From contig JAXGGA010002999.1 in NCBI GenBank assembly GCA_038373865.1, positions 46,518 to 110,517 of the forward strand: a DNA stretch of 64,000 nucleotides, given 5' to 3'. This document shows, piece by piece, positions 11,304 through 21,962 of this stretch (position 1 is its first letter; each line of letters begins with the position of its first letter). The stretch is from Uloborus plumipes (Eukaryota > Arthropoda > Arachnida > Araneae > Uloboridae). Under the pieces are notes generated by a model. That model was not told the DNA's origin. It did not search any database and saw only the letters and a program-made list of their open reading frames with translations. Position numbers and translations under genes: made by a program.

Positions 11304-11440
11304 TTCATAATACTTCATGGTTTTCTTTGATGCAAGTTTCCCAAATACATAGTTACTAGCTTTTGCAGTTTTTGTAGCTGAACCAACAATTCCTTCTAGG
11401 TCTGTATCATAATCTTTCGTTTCAGCTTAGAAATTGCTTC
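11304..11440 (-). pseudogene. Pogo-like transposase C-terminal fragment
   Basis: Reading leftwards from about 11430, the minus strand gives DLEGIVGSATKTAKASNYVF then GKLASKKTMKYYE. This fits the 'YVLVKFATKKxVxYYVGxV' segment near the C-terminus of pogo/Tigger-type transposases. The matching copy at 63620-63930 continues further towards the C-terminus. A stop and a short frame are present, so this is dead. Confidence 0.6.
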
Positions 11441-11863
11441 ATCAGAACTGCTTTTCATTTTGAAATCATCATTATTATGAGGGGACCCATTTACCGTAAT
11501 AGGAAGAAACTACGGGGTAAGTGGGACCCCTCCCCTGAAACACTTATTAATAATACTTTGCGTAAAAATTCCTATTGCAATGTGTACTTCATGTTAAACT
11601 GTACAAGAAAACGTAATAAAAAAAAAACATAGAAATAATAATAATAACTAACCTTGAAATACTTCTTTGAAAAATGTTGCCTCAACTCGCAAAAAAAAAT
11701 GTTTTTGACATAAGTTATGTGATCTAAAAAAATTTCATGAAACCCAAATATAAGCAAACTCAATCATTGTGATAAAATATAACATGATCAGTATAAAAAA
11801 AGTACAAAAACTATATTCGTATTTCAGTTTTAAGGGGGGTGGCCCACTTACCCGAACCAACCC
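11304..11863 (-). mobile_element. Pogo-like transposon, internally deleted copy
   Basis: The right terminus GGCCCACTTACCCGAACCAA ends in CCC|TA at 11863 and is the reverse complement of the terminus at 63070. The left ~190 bp (11304-11490) is closely similar to 63780-63970 and holds the same transposase C-terminal coding. The word GGGTAAGTGGGACCCC recurs at about 11515 and a mutated copy at 11483. The interior appears deleted. Confidence 0.7.
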
Positions 11864-11985
11864 TATTTAAAATTCAAGATTTGTGATTAAAATGTTATTT
11901 AAAAACCATTCTAATAAGAGAACTTCTAAATCGCTATGATTAACTTATTTCGTGATGTATGCAACAGAGGTCGAATGATAAAAAA

Positions 11986-11987
11986 AA

Positions 11988-12026
<39 letters not shown>

Positions 12027-12044
12027 AAAATATATATATATATA
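11986..12044. repeat. (AAAT)n / (TA)n microsatellite
   Basis: About ten ATAA units followed by a TA run. It lies just upstream of the LINE fragment. Confidence 0.95.
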
Positions 12045-12114
12045 CGAGAGTTGAAATATTTAACGATCTAATAACATACATACAAAACTCAAAATTCAAA
12101 TTTTCAATTCAACA

Positions 12115-12545
12115 GTTAGAGCAATCCTACTCTATAGAAGCAATACATGGAAGTTAACCAGACAGCAAGAAAAAGAGCTTGATGCCTTCCAAACCAAAAA
12201 CCTGAGAAGAATCCTAAACATTTACTGGCCAAATAAAATTTCTAATTCAGATCTATACAGACGCACTAATTGCAAGCCTATAACCACACAGGTAAAAAAA
12301 CAACGATGGACTTGGATAGGACATGTTCTCAGAATGAAAGCTATAGACCGAACAAGAACTGCTCTCACGTGGACCCCTGATCGCAAAAGGAAGCGAGGCC
12401 GGCCAAAACTTACCTGGCGCCAGATGGCAATTCATGAACGAAATGCCTTTGGCTGGAAAAGCTGGGGGTGAGCTATAGGGAAGCGGCACTGAACCGTACA
12501 GGTTGGAAAGCCACGCTAGCGGCCTCATGCGCCACTAGGCGTTAA
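12115..12545 (+). pseudogene. Non-LTR retrotransposon (LINE) 3' ORF fragment
   Basis: The C-terminal tail of a LINE reverse-transcriptase polyprotein. From 12115 the frame reads AILLYRSNTWKLT, FQTKNLRRILNIYWPNKISN, the basic RWTWIGHVLRM motif and KRKRGRPKLTWRQ, down to a TGA at about 12470. A +1 shift then recovers the expected last ~25 residues, SYREAALNRTGWKATLAASC plus ATRR and stop at 12545. So one frameshift breaks an otherwise well-preserved domain end. The upstream RT and endonuclease are absent, as expected of a 5'-truncated insertion. The clade was not determined (RTE/CR1-like by eye). The minus-strand frame at 12253-12528 is a shadow. Confidence 0.85.
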
Positions 12546-12559
12546 GAGACTAAAGAAGA

Positions 12560-15340
12560 AATATTTAAAATAAATGCCTTGTTTTGTTATTTATTTTCTG
12601 TGCAAAAATATTACCTTATTTAGTACTCATTGTTGTACAGCACAATTATTTTACAATTAAACAATGGAATAATAACGAAACCAAAACACAATTTAAACAG
12701 CAAATATTACATACACATTGCACTTTTCATGTGTTCAATTGAACTTTACTTACAGCACTAATGTTTCACAACAAATCACCCTTTTAAATACAGAAATGCT
12801 GCTATAAAAGCATGTTAGGGCTTTGAACTCGCAAGATTTTACCCATTCATATACCATGCAAAACGCACATCGCACAGCAGGGTATACTGTCAATATCAAC
12901 ATCCCTGTGAAATGACCTCATAATACTAATTTTTACTCATTAAAAATCTTTCAAAGCATCCAAAGAATTTTTCACTTTAAAAAATAAAGACGAAATGTAA
13001 TTTAAACACAATAAAAAAACGGTTCGTAGAGAAATTTGACAATGTATATTTAATTGGGAATATTTAAACTTACAAAGTACTTAAACGAAAGTGTGCATAT
13101 TAAAGTATTTCATTTTAAATTTGAAATATATCGATGGTTTATATTAGACTGTAAACCAACTAATTCCACGCATTTGCAAAAATAAGTTCTTTCTTCCTTA
13201 TATTGGTTATTTTTTTAAGCTACATCAATAGAAAAAACTAATAACTCTAAATGTTTTCTACAAATAGAAAAATTCCTTAAATTAAAAATAGCTACCTATC
13301 TAGCTTTCTATACAGCTAGCAAGTTATTATTACTTCCTGAACAGTTACTTATCATGGAATCAGCTTGTTTACAATATAAAATACCAATATGTGACTCAAT
13401 TAAAGAAACATATAAAAAGTAAATATAACTTTTATTATTTAAATGATGTGAATCGGGAAAAAATGAAAAAAAAATACTTTCATCATTTCATTATTTCTTC
13501 TTAGTATTCTAATCTACAATTGGATTTTAATGATGAAAAAAAATGACTTGATGAAATAAATAAAGAAGATGAAAGATGAAATAAATAAATTTTGATTAAA
13601 AAAAAGACCAAAAAAATTAAGTCACGTCAACACATTTTTAACTTTTATTGCAAAAAATCATGTAAATTTAGCATAAATGTTCATAAAAGTTGAGGGAACA
13701 GACGTAAATCCAATCACACCATGTTCATGAGCGTACGTTACTTTCATACGTTAAGAAGCGTTTTCTTAAAAAACGTAATGTTCGTTTCTTTTCTGGACAA
13801 TTGCCAACATTCTTATGCAAAGGATGAGAAGAGCTAAGACAAACATTTTCGTTGTGCAAGTAATTCACTAGCTGAATATTTATTTTGGCTCAACGGTTCG
13901 CAATTTCCTGTTTTTATTTTTTCCGGAGAAATAGACATTTTTTTTTCTCTCTAAACAGTCTTCTTCAACCTTCTATTGTATGCCACCATCTTTTATGCAG
14001 CTTGTATAGTTAAGTTCAAAGAAATCATTAAAATCACTTAACTAACAACATATTTCCAGAAACTAGGTACGTTATATGAATCGGACATGAAGAATACAAA
14101 AAATGTAGTTCATTTTTTCTTTGTTTTGCGCACATGTTAAAACATCGTGCATCGTATGATTAGATTTTTCTTAAAATAAAAAATAAGAGAGAGAGAGAGA
14201 AAGAAGGAAAAAAATATTGAGTACGTGTCCGGATATTGTAGATGAAAACAAATTTTTATTCTACTTTTTAAGAATAAAACACAGATATTGAGAAAAAAAA
14301 AAGCTGTCTGAAGCTTTTCATAAACAAAGACATCATACCATTACAAACTAATGATAATAATCATCAAATTAAAAATGAATAAATAAAAATATAAGTAAAT
14401 AAACATTCATTAACAAATCATAAATAAAAAGAACTAAATAAACAGGGAAATTTCTGAAAAAGTTTTAAAATCTTCCTCTTTAGTACAATTTAGAGAGAAG
14501 ATGAGTTTTATGAGATTTACTTCAAAGTTAGTTACAGATTTAGAAAAGACTTCCCAGAAACATTTTTTGTCTGCGACTAACGCTAAGCCAAAATGTGACA
14601 TTAAGCTTTTTCTTAATTTTATCTAGCAACATGGCAGTGTCCAAAGTAAATCCTATGCTTTTGTATAATATGAATGATACAATGTATAATATAATACATT
14701 TTCAACACTTTAACTTAACTTGGAATTGGAAATGCGAACAGAGTCAATGTATCTAAAATATCATTAACTGTTTTGCAAAATTACGATCATATTAGATTTA
14801 GTGCAGTTAAAATTAATTAGTTCTTATTTTTTCAAATTGTACAGAGTAGCAGTTGGTTCTGTAAAGCTTAATGTAAAAGTAACGTAAGCATTACAAAAAT
14901 GAATGCACTTGAATGAAACAAATGCACCCGATAAAGGTTTCGACTTTACAATGAAAAAATCAAACATATGTTTATGCAACCTTTTAAGTCCTCAGCTAAA
15001 ATGTTGATGATAACTTTAAATGCCTAGAAATGTTAAAGAAACTTAATACTGTTTTATCCAATTATTTAAAAAGAGAGAAAAATTCCGAAGTCCGCTTTGT
15101 TATGCATTCCTAATGCAATTTATGAGATTGAGAATCCTCTTTTCTTCTATGGAAGTAACTTCCAGAAGGTTAAACTTAAATAAGATGAAGTGGAAAATTA
15201 TTACGTGGGCACGCTTAGAAATATAAATTATCCTCAATATCGGAGACGAAGAGCAAAAATTAAAAAAAGAAGGTTTCACACGCAGGGCAAAAATAAAAGT
15301 ACCGAACATGAATTCTTTCTGATATATCCGCGTCAAGGAC
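12560..15340. other. Upstream flank of the SK exon, no features seen
   Basis: AT-rich, with small A/T and GA runs (14187-14206). No TIR pair, coding exon or long tandem array was noticed. If the SK start is correct, this is intergenic or distal promoter sequence, or a further intron of SK if an upstream exon exists. Confidence 0.45.
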
Positions 15341-15672
15341 ATCTGCGTTTTACCCCGACCACCACAGAAGGAAAAATTCCCTCTCTCGAGAATCCCCAAT
15401 TCAGTCCGCGTCTGCGCAACTCCGCCGCCGCCATACCCCGATCGCCGCGAATCCAAACAGAAGAGAGAGACGACGGAGAAGGCGAGAGAAGCAGAGAGAA
15501 TGTGAAGCCGAGAGAGGAGAGAAGCGTGGGCGTGTGCGTGCGTGTGCTGTGAGATCCTCCATGTCGGGCACCATCCCCAGCCACGGCTAGCGTTGGGGTG
15601 ACCGCGGGCTTCGTGGGGGCCGCTCTGGGCGGCTCGGGGGTCCCCTCGGGCACGGGTCCGCCGCCCCTGCGC
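15340..15672 (+). promoter_or_regulatory. GC-rich island and putative SK 5' leader with uORF
   Basis: This is the start of the only strongly CpG- and GC-rich stretch in 64 kb, and it continues into the SK coding exon. It has GA-rich leader-like sequence (15460-15530). A short upstream ORF runs 15561-15590 (ATG TCG GGC ... TAG, nine codons) and is out of frame with SK. The SK frame is closed by a TGA at 15550 and has no ATG before 15673. No TATA box or initiator could be assigned. The minus-strand open frames at 15100-15801 are GC-rich shadows. Confidence 0.5.
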
Positions 15673-15951
15673 ATGCACGGCGCCATCCGACGCCTCAAGG
15701 AGATGGGCGCGAGCAGCGTGAACCTGGCGGCGGCGGCGGAAGAGGGCGGCGCGGCGCCAGCTGCGGTGCGGCGCCGCCGCCACTCCTCTGCCGCCCAGCA
15801 CCGGCCCAGCGTGGGCTACCGCCTGGGGCGGCGGAAAGCGCTGTTCGAGAAGAGGCGCAGGGTCAGTGATTACGCCCTCATCATGGCCATCTTCGGGATT
15901 GCGGTCATGGTGGCAGAGACTGAATTCTCAGCTGCTGGGATATATGGAAAG
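15673..15951 (+). CDS. SK: SK-type Ca2+-activated K+ channel, first coding exon
   Basis: Small-conductance Ca2+-gated K+ channel alpha subunit, a plasma-membrane tetramer that uses bound calmodulin to set after-hyperpolarisation. This exon encodes 93 residues. The N-terminus is Gly/Ala/Arg-rich. About residues 46-63 ([18 protein letters not shown]) match the conserved pre-S1 'GYxLGxRRALFEKRKR' signature, followed by [20 protein letters not shown], which is S1. Pore, calmodulin-binding and later helices lie on exons not seen here. The exon ends in phase 0 at AAG|GTAAGA, a strong donor; reading past it gives intronic sequence. The start chosen is the first in-frame ATG after the upstream stop. 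A farther 5' exon spliced to about 15580 (CCCCAG) is possible and would change the N-terminus. Confidence 0.88.
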
Positions 15952-17280
15952 GTAAGAAGGCTTCGTTTATTTTTCAACCAGACATGTGTACTTCACTTCA
16001 TTTCACTCCTCGAGAGGCCACAGTACCTGTCATTGCTGTTACTTATCCTAATGCGGCACCCTCGAGGCTTTTTATCGAACAATTATGACAATTACAACAT
16101 TTAATATTCACTAAAACATAAAACGATTACAACAAATAGCTACACGAATCATAAAACAATTGCAAAATATAGTGACACAAAAGCACAAGGTAATTGAAAC
16201 ATATAACTAAACTAAGTTCTCTTAACAAAAATACTGTCAGCAAGATTAGACATTATGAATGGTGGTAATACATTGTTAGATTTAAGGAGTGCGGTATGCA
16301 TTAAGCGCTTCCCAGGCATGTGTACTACCATGCTAAACATAGAAACCGTATCTGCACTTTTTATCAAAATTGAACCATCGTCATTAGGTGGTTCTATCTA
16401 ACACATTTTACTTGAATACCACGTTATATGCTCATCTATAAGTAAAACATATTTTTGGAAGAAAAAATTGGAAAAAACGACATCTAAATGAACTATAGTG
16501 AGCCCTAAAGTTTCGACAAACAGTACCTCATTTGGAGCTCAACCGCAAATATGTCTTTTGTGCTTAGCACGGCAGTATACTGCCCTAAGCAGACGCACAA
16601 CAGTATATGCAAAATATTCGTTTTTCATTTTAGTCATATATTTTACTTCAGCTTTATTTCAGAAGCATGCTTATTTAGTTTCCGCTGAAAATAACGCATG
16701 AAAAGAACTTCAAATTCTAACACTTTTCTAGATCGTGTAGGATTAAAAACTGGTTCTCTTCCAATATTTCAAAAGCTTACTTTTGTAGATACTAGCGCTT
16801 ACCTTGCCCACAGCAGTATATGCATATATATATTCGGTAGTCTAAATTGTTTGCCCTCTTATCCCCATTATCAAAACATCAGATTTTAAAGTCTGCTGAA
16901 ATTTCAAGAAAGTCACAAAATCTAGAGAGTTTGCATAAGAAATGGAAGACATTTTTCAAACGTTTTGCTTTTGCAGATGGTGAAATAACGTGATGCCTTC
17001 AACTTCTCTCTAAGTCTTTAAATCATCGCGGCTTTTCTTAAATTTAGCAGACTCAAATAATTAATGCATTGAAAATGTCTCAGTGTGCTCTTTCGATTGC
17101 TACCAATTTGCATTTTTTTCATTATTACACTATTCGTGTGGTTCTTTGATCAAAGTTGTTGAAATTCACCTTAGCTGAGCCAACGTCTAAAACGGTTAAG
17201 AACAAAATATGCAGAATAGGTTGCTGTATTCAAGCATTAAAACACATTTTTTTTTTTGCTTGAAGTATGTCGTTGTTATA
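15952..17280 (+). other. SK intron 1, proximal part
   Basis: It begins with the donor GTAAGA. AT-rich, with no further exon recognised. The + strand frames at 16498-16889 carry no domain. The intron probably continues to the end of the window, because no S2-S6 or calmodulin-binding exon was seen. Confidence 0.6.
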
Positions 17281-17286
17281 AAGCAG

Positions 17287-17900
17287 AGAGTAACCGCCTC
17301 AGAGCAAGGGCTAAGGCAGAAACATGCAATACACCGCCAACTCGTTCATTTCGATCCATGGACTGCAGTTTCGGGCTTATTATGCCCTCATCACTTCACA
17401 CTTCACACTCTCCAGGGTCCCCCGTACCTACCACAACTTCGTGGTTTAACCGGGATAGGGCCCTGAAGAGCGCTCTGTTCTTAATTTTGAACCAGAACCT
17501 AGGGTCGAGCAAACCCTAGGGCCCAGCACCCCCAGAGGTATCGTTTCACTTGGAGGACTTTGTGACCACGACATTTTTAACGCCTCCCAGCCACCATTAA
17601 TCAAGGCGGTGGATCTTTGATCGGCTGGTTTCGAACCCGGGTCCCTCCGGACACGAGTCCGATGCCTTACCGATCGGGCCACCACGGCCCATATGCTCTC
17701 ATCAGCAAGGAATACGAAAGTAAACGAGTTGGAGGCAAAAATCCTCTTATAGAGCAAAGATAGCCGAAAAAAAACTGGTAGCTCTATGAGAGGATTTTTA
17801 CCTCCAACTTGTTTACTTTCGTATTCCTTGCTGATGAGGACATAATAAGCCCGAAACTGCAGTCCATGGATTGAAATGAACGAGTTGGCGGTGTATTGCA
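17287..17900. mobile_element. Foldback element interrupted by a SINE
   Basis: The left arm (17325-17393, resuming 17692-17755) is mirrored by the right arm (about 17785-17900). Landmarks are CAATACACCGCCAACTCGTT, CCATGGACTGCAGTTTCGGG and CAGCAAGGAATACGAAAGTA. Extra sequence at 17287-17320 (GAGTAACCGCC...AAGGGCTAAGGCAG) relates it to the foldback at 58972-59493. The arms are broken only by the SINE at 17394-17691. No coding content. Confidence 0.85.
17394..17691 (-). mobile_element. tRNA-derived SINE, copy 1, full length
   Basis: The minus strand starts GGGCCGTGGTGGCCCGATCG with an A-box-like stretch, an anticodon-arm-like CGGACTCGTGTCCGGAG, and a canonical pol III B box, GGTTCGAAACC, in a tRNA-like 64-nt head (17627-17690). 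The body runs through GATCCACCGCCTTGATTAAT, GATACCTCTGGGGGTGCTGG and GGTAGGTACGGGGGAC. The tail is GTGTGAAGTGTGAAG. Flanking target duplications are TATGCCCTCATCA (17381-17393) and TATGCTCTCATCA (17692-17704), 12 of 13 matching. Confidence 0.9.
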
Positions 17901-17929
17901 CACGTCGTTGTTAGTTTGCAATAAGGAAT

Positions 17930-18492
17930 ACGTTTCAAAAAGGGGTGATAACACTGAAAAAATGTTGAGCTGCTCTCTGTTGATCTCCCTTCAAATTTCC
18001 GACACGCTCAATGTTTTTGACTCTTCTACCGTGCGCCAATAATACTAATGCGCACTATAAACAGTATTAAAATACAGAGTCTGGTCATAGAAAGTAAAGC
18101 TTAGACCCTGGTTAGAGTTGGTGCCTCCAGGCAAGGAAATGCGTATATTTTCAAATGAGTTATTGTGTGCTAGTAAATAATTTAGGAATTCACTCCTATA
18201 TTATATTGCGCGATACTCGTCCTAAAATGTACTTAAGTTGTTATCACGTGAGATGTGCACAAATATAGAAAAATAAAAGAGTTTTCGTTACTTTGTTGCT
18301 CCTAAAATCATGGTCCTTATGTTAACGGATTCGCAGAACCGTGCGCTATATCCTGTGTATAATGAGAGTTGCGTATGAAACAAATATTAATTTCTCATTC
18401 CCCGCACTTTTCCCCTTACGGTTATCATAATTACAGCACTGTGGACTTTTTTCCCTCTTAGCTTTTGCACAACAATGGTTAAATGTAAACGA
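17930..18492. other. Non-coding, nothing recognised
   Basis: AT-rich intronic or intergenic sequence without visible structure. Confidence 0.4.
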
Positions 18493-18496
18493 TTAA

Positions 18497-18991
18497 CCCA
18501 TTAATGCCTGACATTTTTTTCCAAAGATATTTTGTATGCTGGTTACAAACAGTGTTTAATGGACAGGAAAAATAATTTTAAAAATATTATGTGAAAAATA
18601 ATTTTTTTATTAGGGAAAGAAAAATCGTCCCTTAAAAGTTACGATAGACCCCAGAGGGTACATACTTGTTTTACTAAAAAAAAAAAAAAAATTCTGCCTA
18701 CGGTATAATATTTAAAAAGACATTTTATAAGAAGAAATAAAATCAGCAATTAACATAAACTGGGAAGCTGGGAATAACTTTGAAAGCTTTTTTTTCTTGA
18801 GATTGTGAACCATGTAATTTTTGATAAAGATCATATTAAACTGCTACAGAACACACTTTACAAGGGTTATGTGCTTCAATCTGTTAATAACGAATTGAAA
18901 CAACACCAAGGCACTAACTGAACACTATTCTTTGGTTAAAACGTTCATTTTGGGGGAAATTCAGACCCTTTTTTGGACCGTCCCTAATTGG
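18497..18991. mobile_element. piggyBac-type MITE, copy 1 (TTAA-flanked)
   Basis: Flanked by TTAA on both sides (18493-18496, 18992-18995). The left end is CCCATTAATGCCTGAC. The right end, GACCGTCCCTAATTGG, is a shortened version of the copy-2 terminus. The whole length aligns in reverse orientation with 26951-27460. TTAA duplications and a terminal CCC are the signature of piggyBac-type elements. No ORF. Confidence 0.8.
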
Positions 18992-18995
18992 TTAA

Positions 18996-19971
18996 AATTG
19001 CTTTGTGCGTAAACTATTATTCAATCAACGTTAATAAAGTACATTTGTAAGTATTTACATAACGGTTACTCATGACGGCAGGGCTTGCTAAAACAAACTA
19101 TTTAGCCCTAGATTGAAAGTTGTGCATGGGAGGTGAAGGGAACCACAACACAAAAACAAAAGTTTCTACGGGGATGGGGTACTATTAAAGCTGTTTTATC
19201 TCAAAACTTTCATGTGAAATGAGCCAGCTTGCAGTTTTCTGTCGTCCATCTTGTTACCTATTGGAAATTGGACCTGTGAATAGAGTATAAAGGACAGAGT
19301 ATAGCTTAAATCCCGATTTAAAAAATAGACATTTCCCTTTACCTTTAAAATACAATAATAAAATGGAACGATTTTATGCCTTTCCGGAAGCTTTTGCGTT
19401 ATAATAATAAGTAATAAATAAAAAAAGAGCAAGTAAATGAAATAAAATCATAGTAATTTTTTATACATTATTCTAAAATGAAACGATTGATTTTCAGTGT
19501 TAATTTCAAATGATTATCGAATAAGATAGCACCAATATTTATTTTAACAACTGAAGTGTTCCTTTATTTCTGCTAATTTTACGTAATGGCGTAGTTATAG
19601 TTTACGCTCAATAAACATTCTATTACATACTAGCAATAAAATTCCGAAAACAAATTAAGAAACTATATAATTTGTCTAACTAGTCAAATAATCAAATAAT
19701 GTGTATGCTCTAATAACATGCTCGGAAAGTTTACGGTTGAAGTGCAAAGACGGCGAGGGGGGGGGGTCTACTTCCATGGAAACGTATGCGAAAGAAAATT
19801 AAGCTCAACTAAATAGCAAACAGTCATTTTGAAGCATTAGCACTTGTTTACGATTTTGTAGACGTTTGTTCACGTTCTAGCTTTTGACTGTGACTAAGCA
19901 CTTCGTACCACTAGCGAAAAAGACTTCTTGGTTACTTTCATAAGTGTTGAGTACAGTAAATTTGCATTCAA
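18996..19971. other. Non-coding, nothing recognised
   Basis: One G-run at about 19758-19766; otherwise AT-rich and featureless by eye. Confidence 0.4.
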
Positions 19972-20225
19972 CCTGATCGCGGTAAGGCGTCAAAGGGACC
20001 CGGGTTCAATCCTAGGCAATCAATGATCCACCGTCTTCATTAATGGTGGCTGGAGTACGTTAAGAATGCTCGTGCTCACGAAATCCTGTAAGTGAATCGA
20101 TACCTCTAGGGGTACTGGACCATGGGTTTGCTCTGCCCTTGGGGCCTATTCAGTGCTATTCAGGGCCCCATCCCGATTAAACCGAGACGTGATAGGTACG
20201 GGGGACATTGTAGTGTGAAATGAAA
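19972..20225 (+). mobile_element. tRNA-derived SINE, copy 2, 5'-truncated
   Basis: It lacks the first part of the tRNA-like head but keeps the B box region GGGTTCAATCC. It follows copy 1 through GATCCACCGTCTTCATTAAT, GATACCTCTAGGGGTACTGG, CAGGGCCCCATCCCGATTAA and GATAGGTACGGGGGAC, to a GTGTGAAATGAAATG tail. The tail runs directly into the palindromes at 20222-20299. Confidence 0.85.
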
Positions 20226-20299
20226 TGCAAATTTGCATTTCAAGTAAAGTGAGATTGAAATTACTTGAAATGCAAATTTGCATTTCAAGTAATTTCAAT
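20222..20299. repeat. Twin palindromes, including a 46-nt perfect one
   Basis: GAAATGCAAATTTGCATTTC at 20222-20241 is a perfect 20-nt palindrome. It recurs at the centre of a perfect palindrome spanning 20254-20299 (ATTGAAATTACTTGAAATGC, centre AAATTT, mirrored). There is no loop, so it can extrude as a cruciform. Confidence 0.9.
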
Positions 20300-21225
20300 T
20301 TATATTTCTTTTCTATTTGTGAGTGATTTTTCTTTCTTCTAGTATCGTTGAACTAATTGCGGGAAATTTGAGAGGAAACAACTTTGCAGTTCAGAAATTT
20401 CGCACAATTATACAAAAATATTAATTAAATAATTAATTAATAATTCAATTGAATACAGCTCACTTCAAAAATTATACTGCATTGGTAACGTATTAAATTG
20501 TCTAAAAATATATCAAACGTTTCTTGGTATTTGAATTGAATTTAAATGAACGCGTTCACAAATTAAAAGCGACTAATGCGACTAATGTGGTTTCTTTTAT
20601 AAAGCCTCAAGGAGTATAACAAAAACATATTTACAGTAAAAAGCAGTGCGTGCAGCGTAAAGATTTTTAAAAACACTTATTAAAAATATATCTCAGTAAA
20701 ATAGGCTGAATATTTTTTTCTTTGATTAAAAAGAAAAAAAAGCCTAATATTCAATAAAAAAAACTAAAATCATTAGATTTTCCTTTCGGCTAAAATACAT
20801 TTCAGTGATCTTAAATGATAAAATAATATGAGAGATAACATTTTGTTTACTCTATTTGTAATCTAAATACAAGCAAATATTCAAACTAGAAACTTATAAC
20901 AAAGTTATTCGTATAAAATGAATACGAAATATTTCTTTAATAATTTGCCTTAGATACTTTTAAATTCTAATATTGCAATTTGTTGTAGATAGAATAAGTG
21001 AGAATAATGTAAATTTATGCTTTTGAATCCTATTTAAAGCTTAAAATCTAAATATTCTAAAATTGTCCGTTTGTTGAATTAAAGCAAACTAATTATTAAT
21101 GTGTATAATGTAAAATAACTTATTTTATAATTGTTTTGATTAACGTTAAAAAACGGTCTTTTTTATATACATATATATAGTTCTAATAGAAGCCGAAAAT
21201 TTTGGTTAGATCAGAATGATTCTTT
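20300..21225. other. Non-coding, nothing recognised
   Basis: Very AT-rich, no coding or repeat structure recognised. Confidence 0.4.
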
Positions 21226-21233
21226 GTTCTCAG

Positions 21234-21954
21234 TATGGATGCACCGATTAATCGGCCATAATCGGCCACTTTGCTGATTATTAATAATCGGCAAAATCGG
21301 CCCGATTAATCGGCAGCAAATATATTTTTCAAATATTATTCTTTAAAGTATACCTTCACTAAGAAACTTTGATGAATAATTTTATTAACAGTAATAATAA
21401 TCCTTACAGTTGATATAAAGTTTTTTTTAATTAAGTCTTCTACTTTGAATAGATATACAAACACATAGACAATGTTGCTACACATTTTTCATGTGGCGAT
21501 AGTTTTCTCCTTAGCACAGTGCTTTTAGATACCTCTAATTTTCAAGGAATATAAGTATTGAATTAAATGGTTACTAATTATTAAAAAATATGGATTAAAA
21601 GTACTCCTAAATTAGAATGCTTACCACAGATTCCCCCCCCCTTTTTTTTGAATTTTTATGTCCAATTAACATAACTAACAATGTGTTAATAATATTATTG
21701 ACAATAATATGAAAATTGGTTCTAAGAAATTTGATAAAATATTGAAATTATTTTGTGAAAACTAAGAAAATGAAAAAAAAAAATCTTCTCTCAGAAATAA
21801 ATTACTTACTATTTCTAAACTTGGAATTGTATAAGAGAGAAAAATCAGTGATGGTAAAATTGGTAAGAGGAAAACAATCAAAATTATCATTAATCGCCCC
21901 AGCCGATTAATCGGTAATCGGTAATCGGCCAATTTGCTTATCGGTGCATCCCTA
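21234..21954. mobile_element. hAT non-autonomous element with perfect 8-bp TSD
   Basis: GTTCTCAG occurs exactly on both sides (21226-21233, 21955-21962). The termini are TATGGATGCACCGATTAATC and, inverted, TAGGGATGCACCGATAAGC. Each terminus is followed by clustered AATCGG/CGGCCG words in both orientations, likely transposase-binding sites. The 721-bp interior has no ORF. Confidence 0.92.
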
Positions 21955-21962
21955 GTTCTCAG

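Noticed and set aside
15100..15801. Long minus-strand open frames opposite the SK exon
   Set aside because: GC-rich antisense shadows of the SK exon and its leader; Arg/Ala/Gly-rich low-complexity product with no domain.
17627..17690. tRNA gene
   Set aside because: tRNA-like with a good B box, but continuous with the SINE body, duplicated downstream and without a proper acceptor stem; it is the SINE head.
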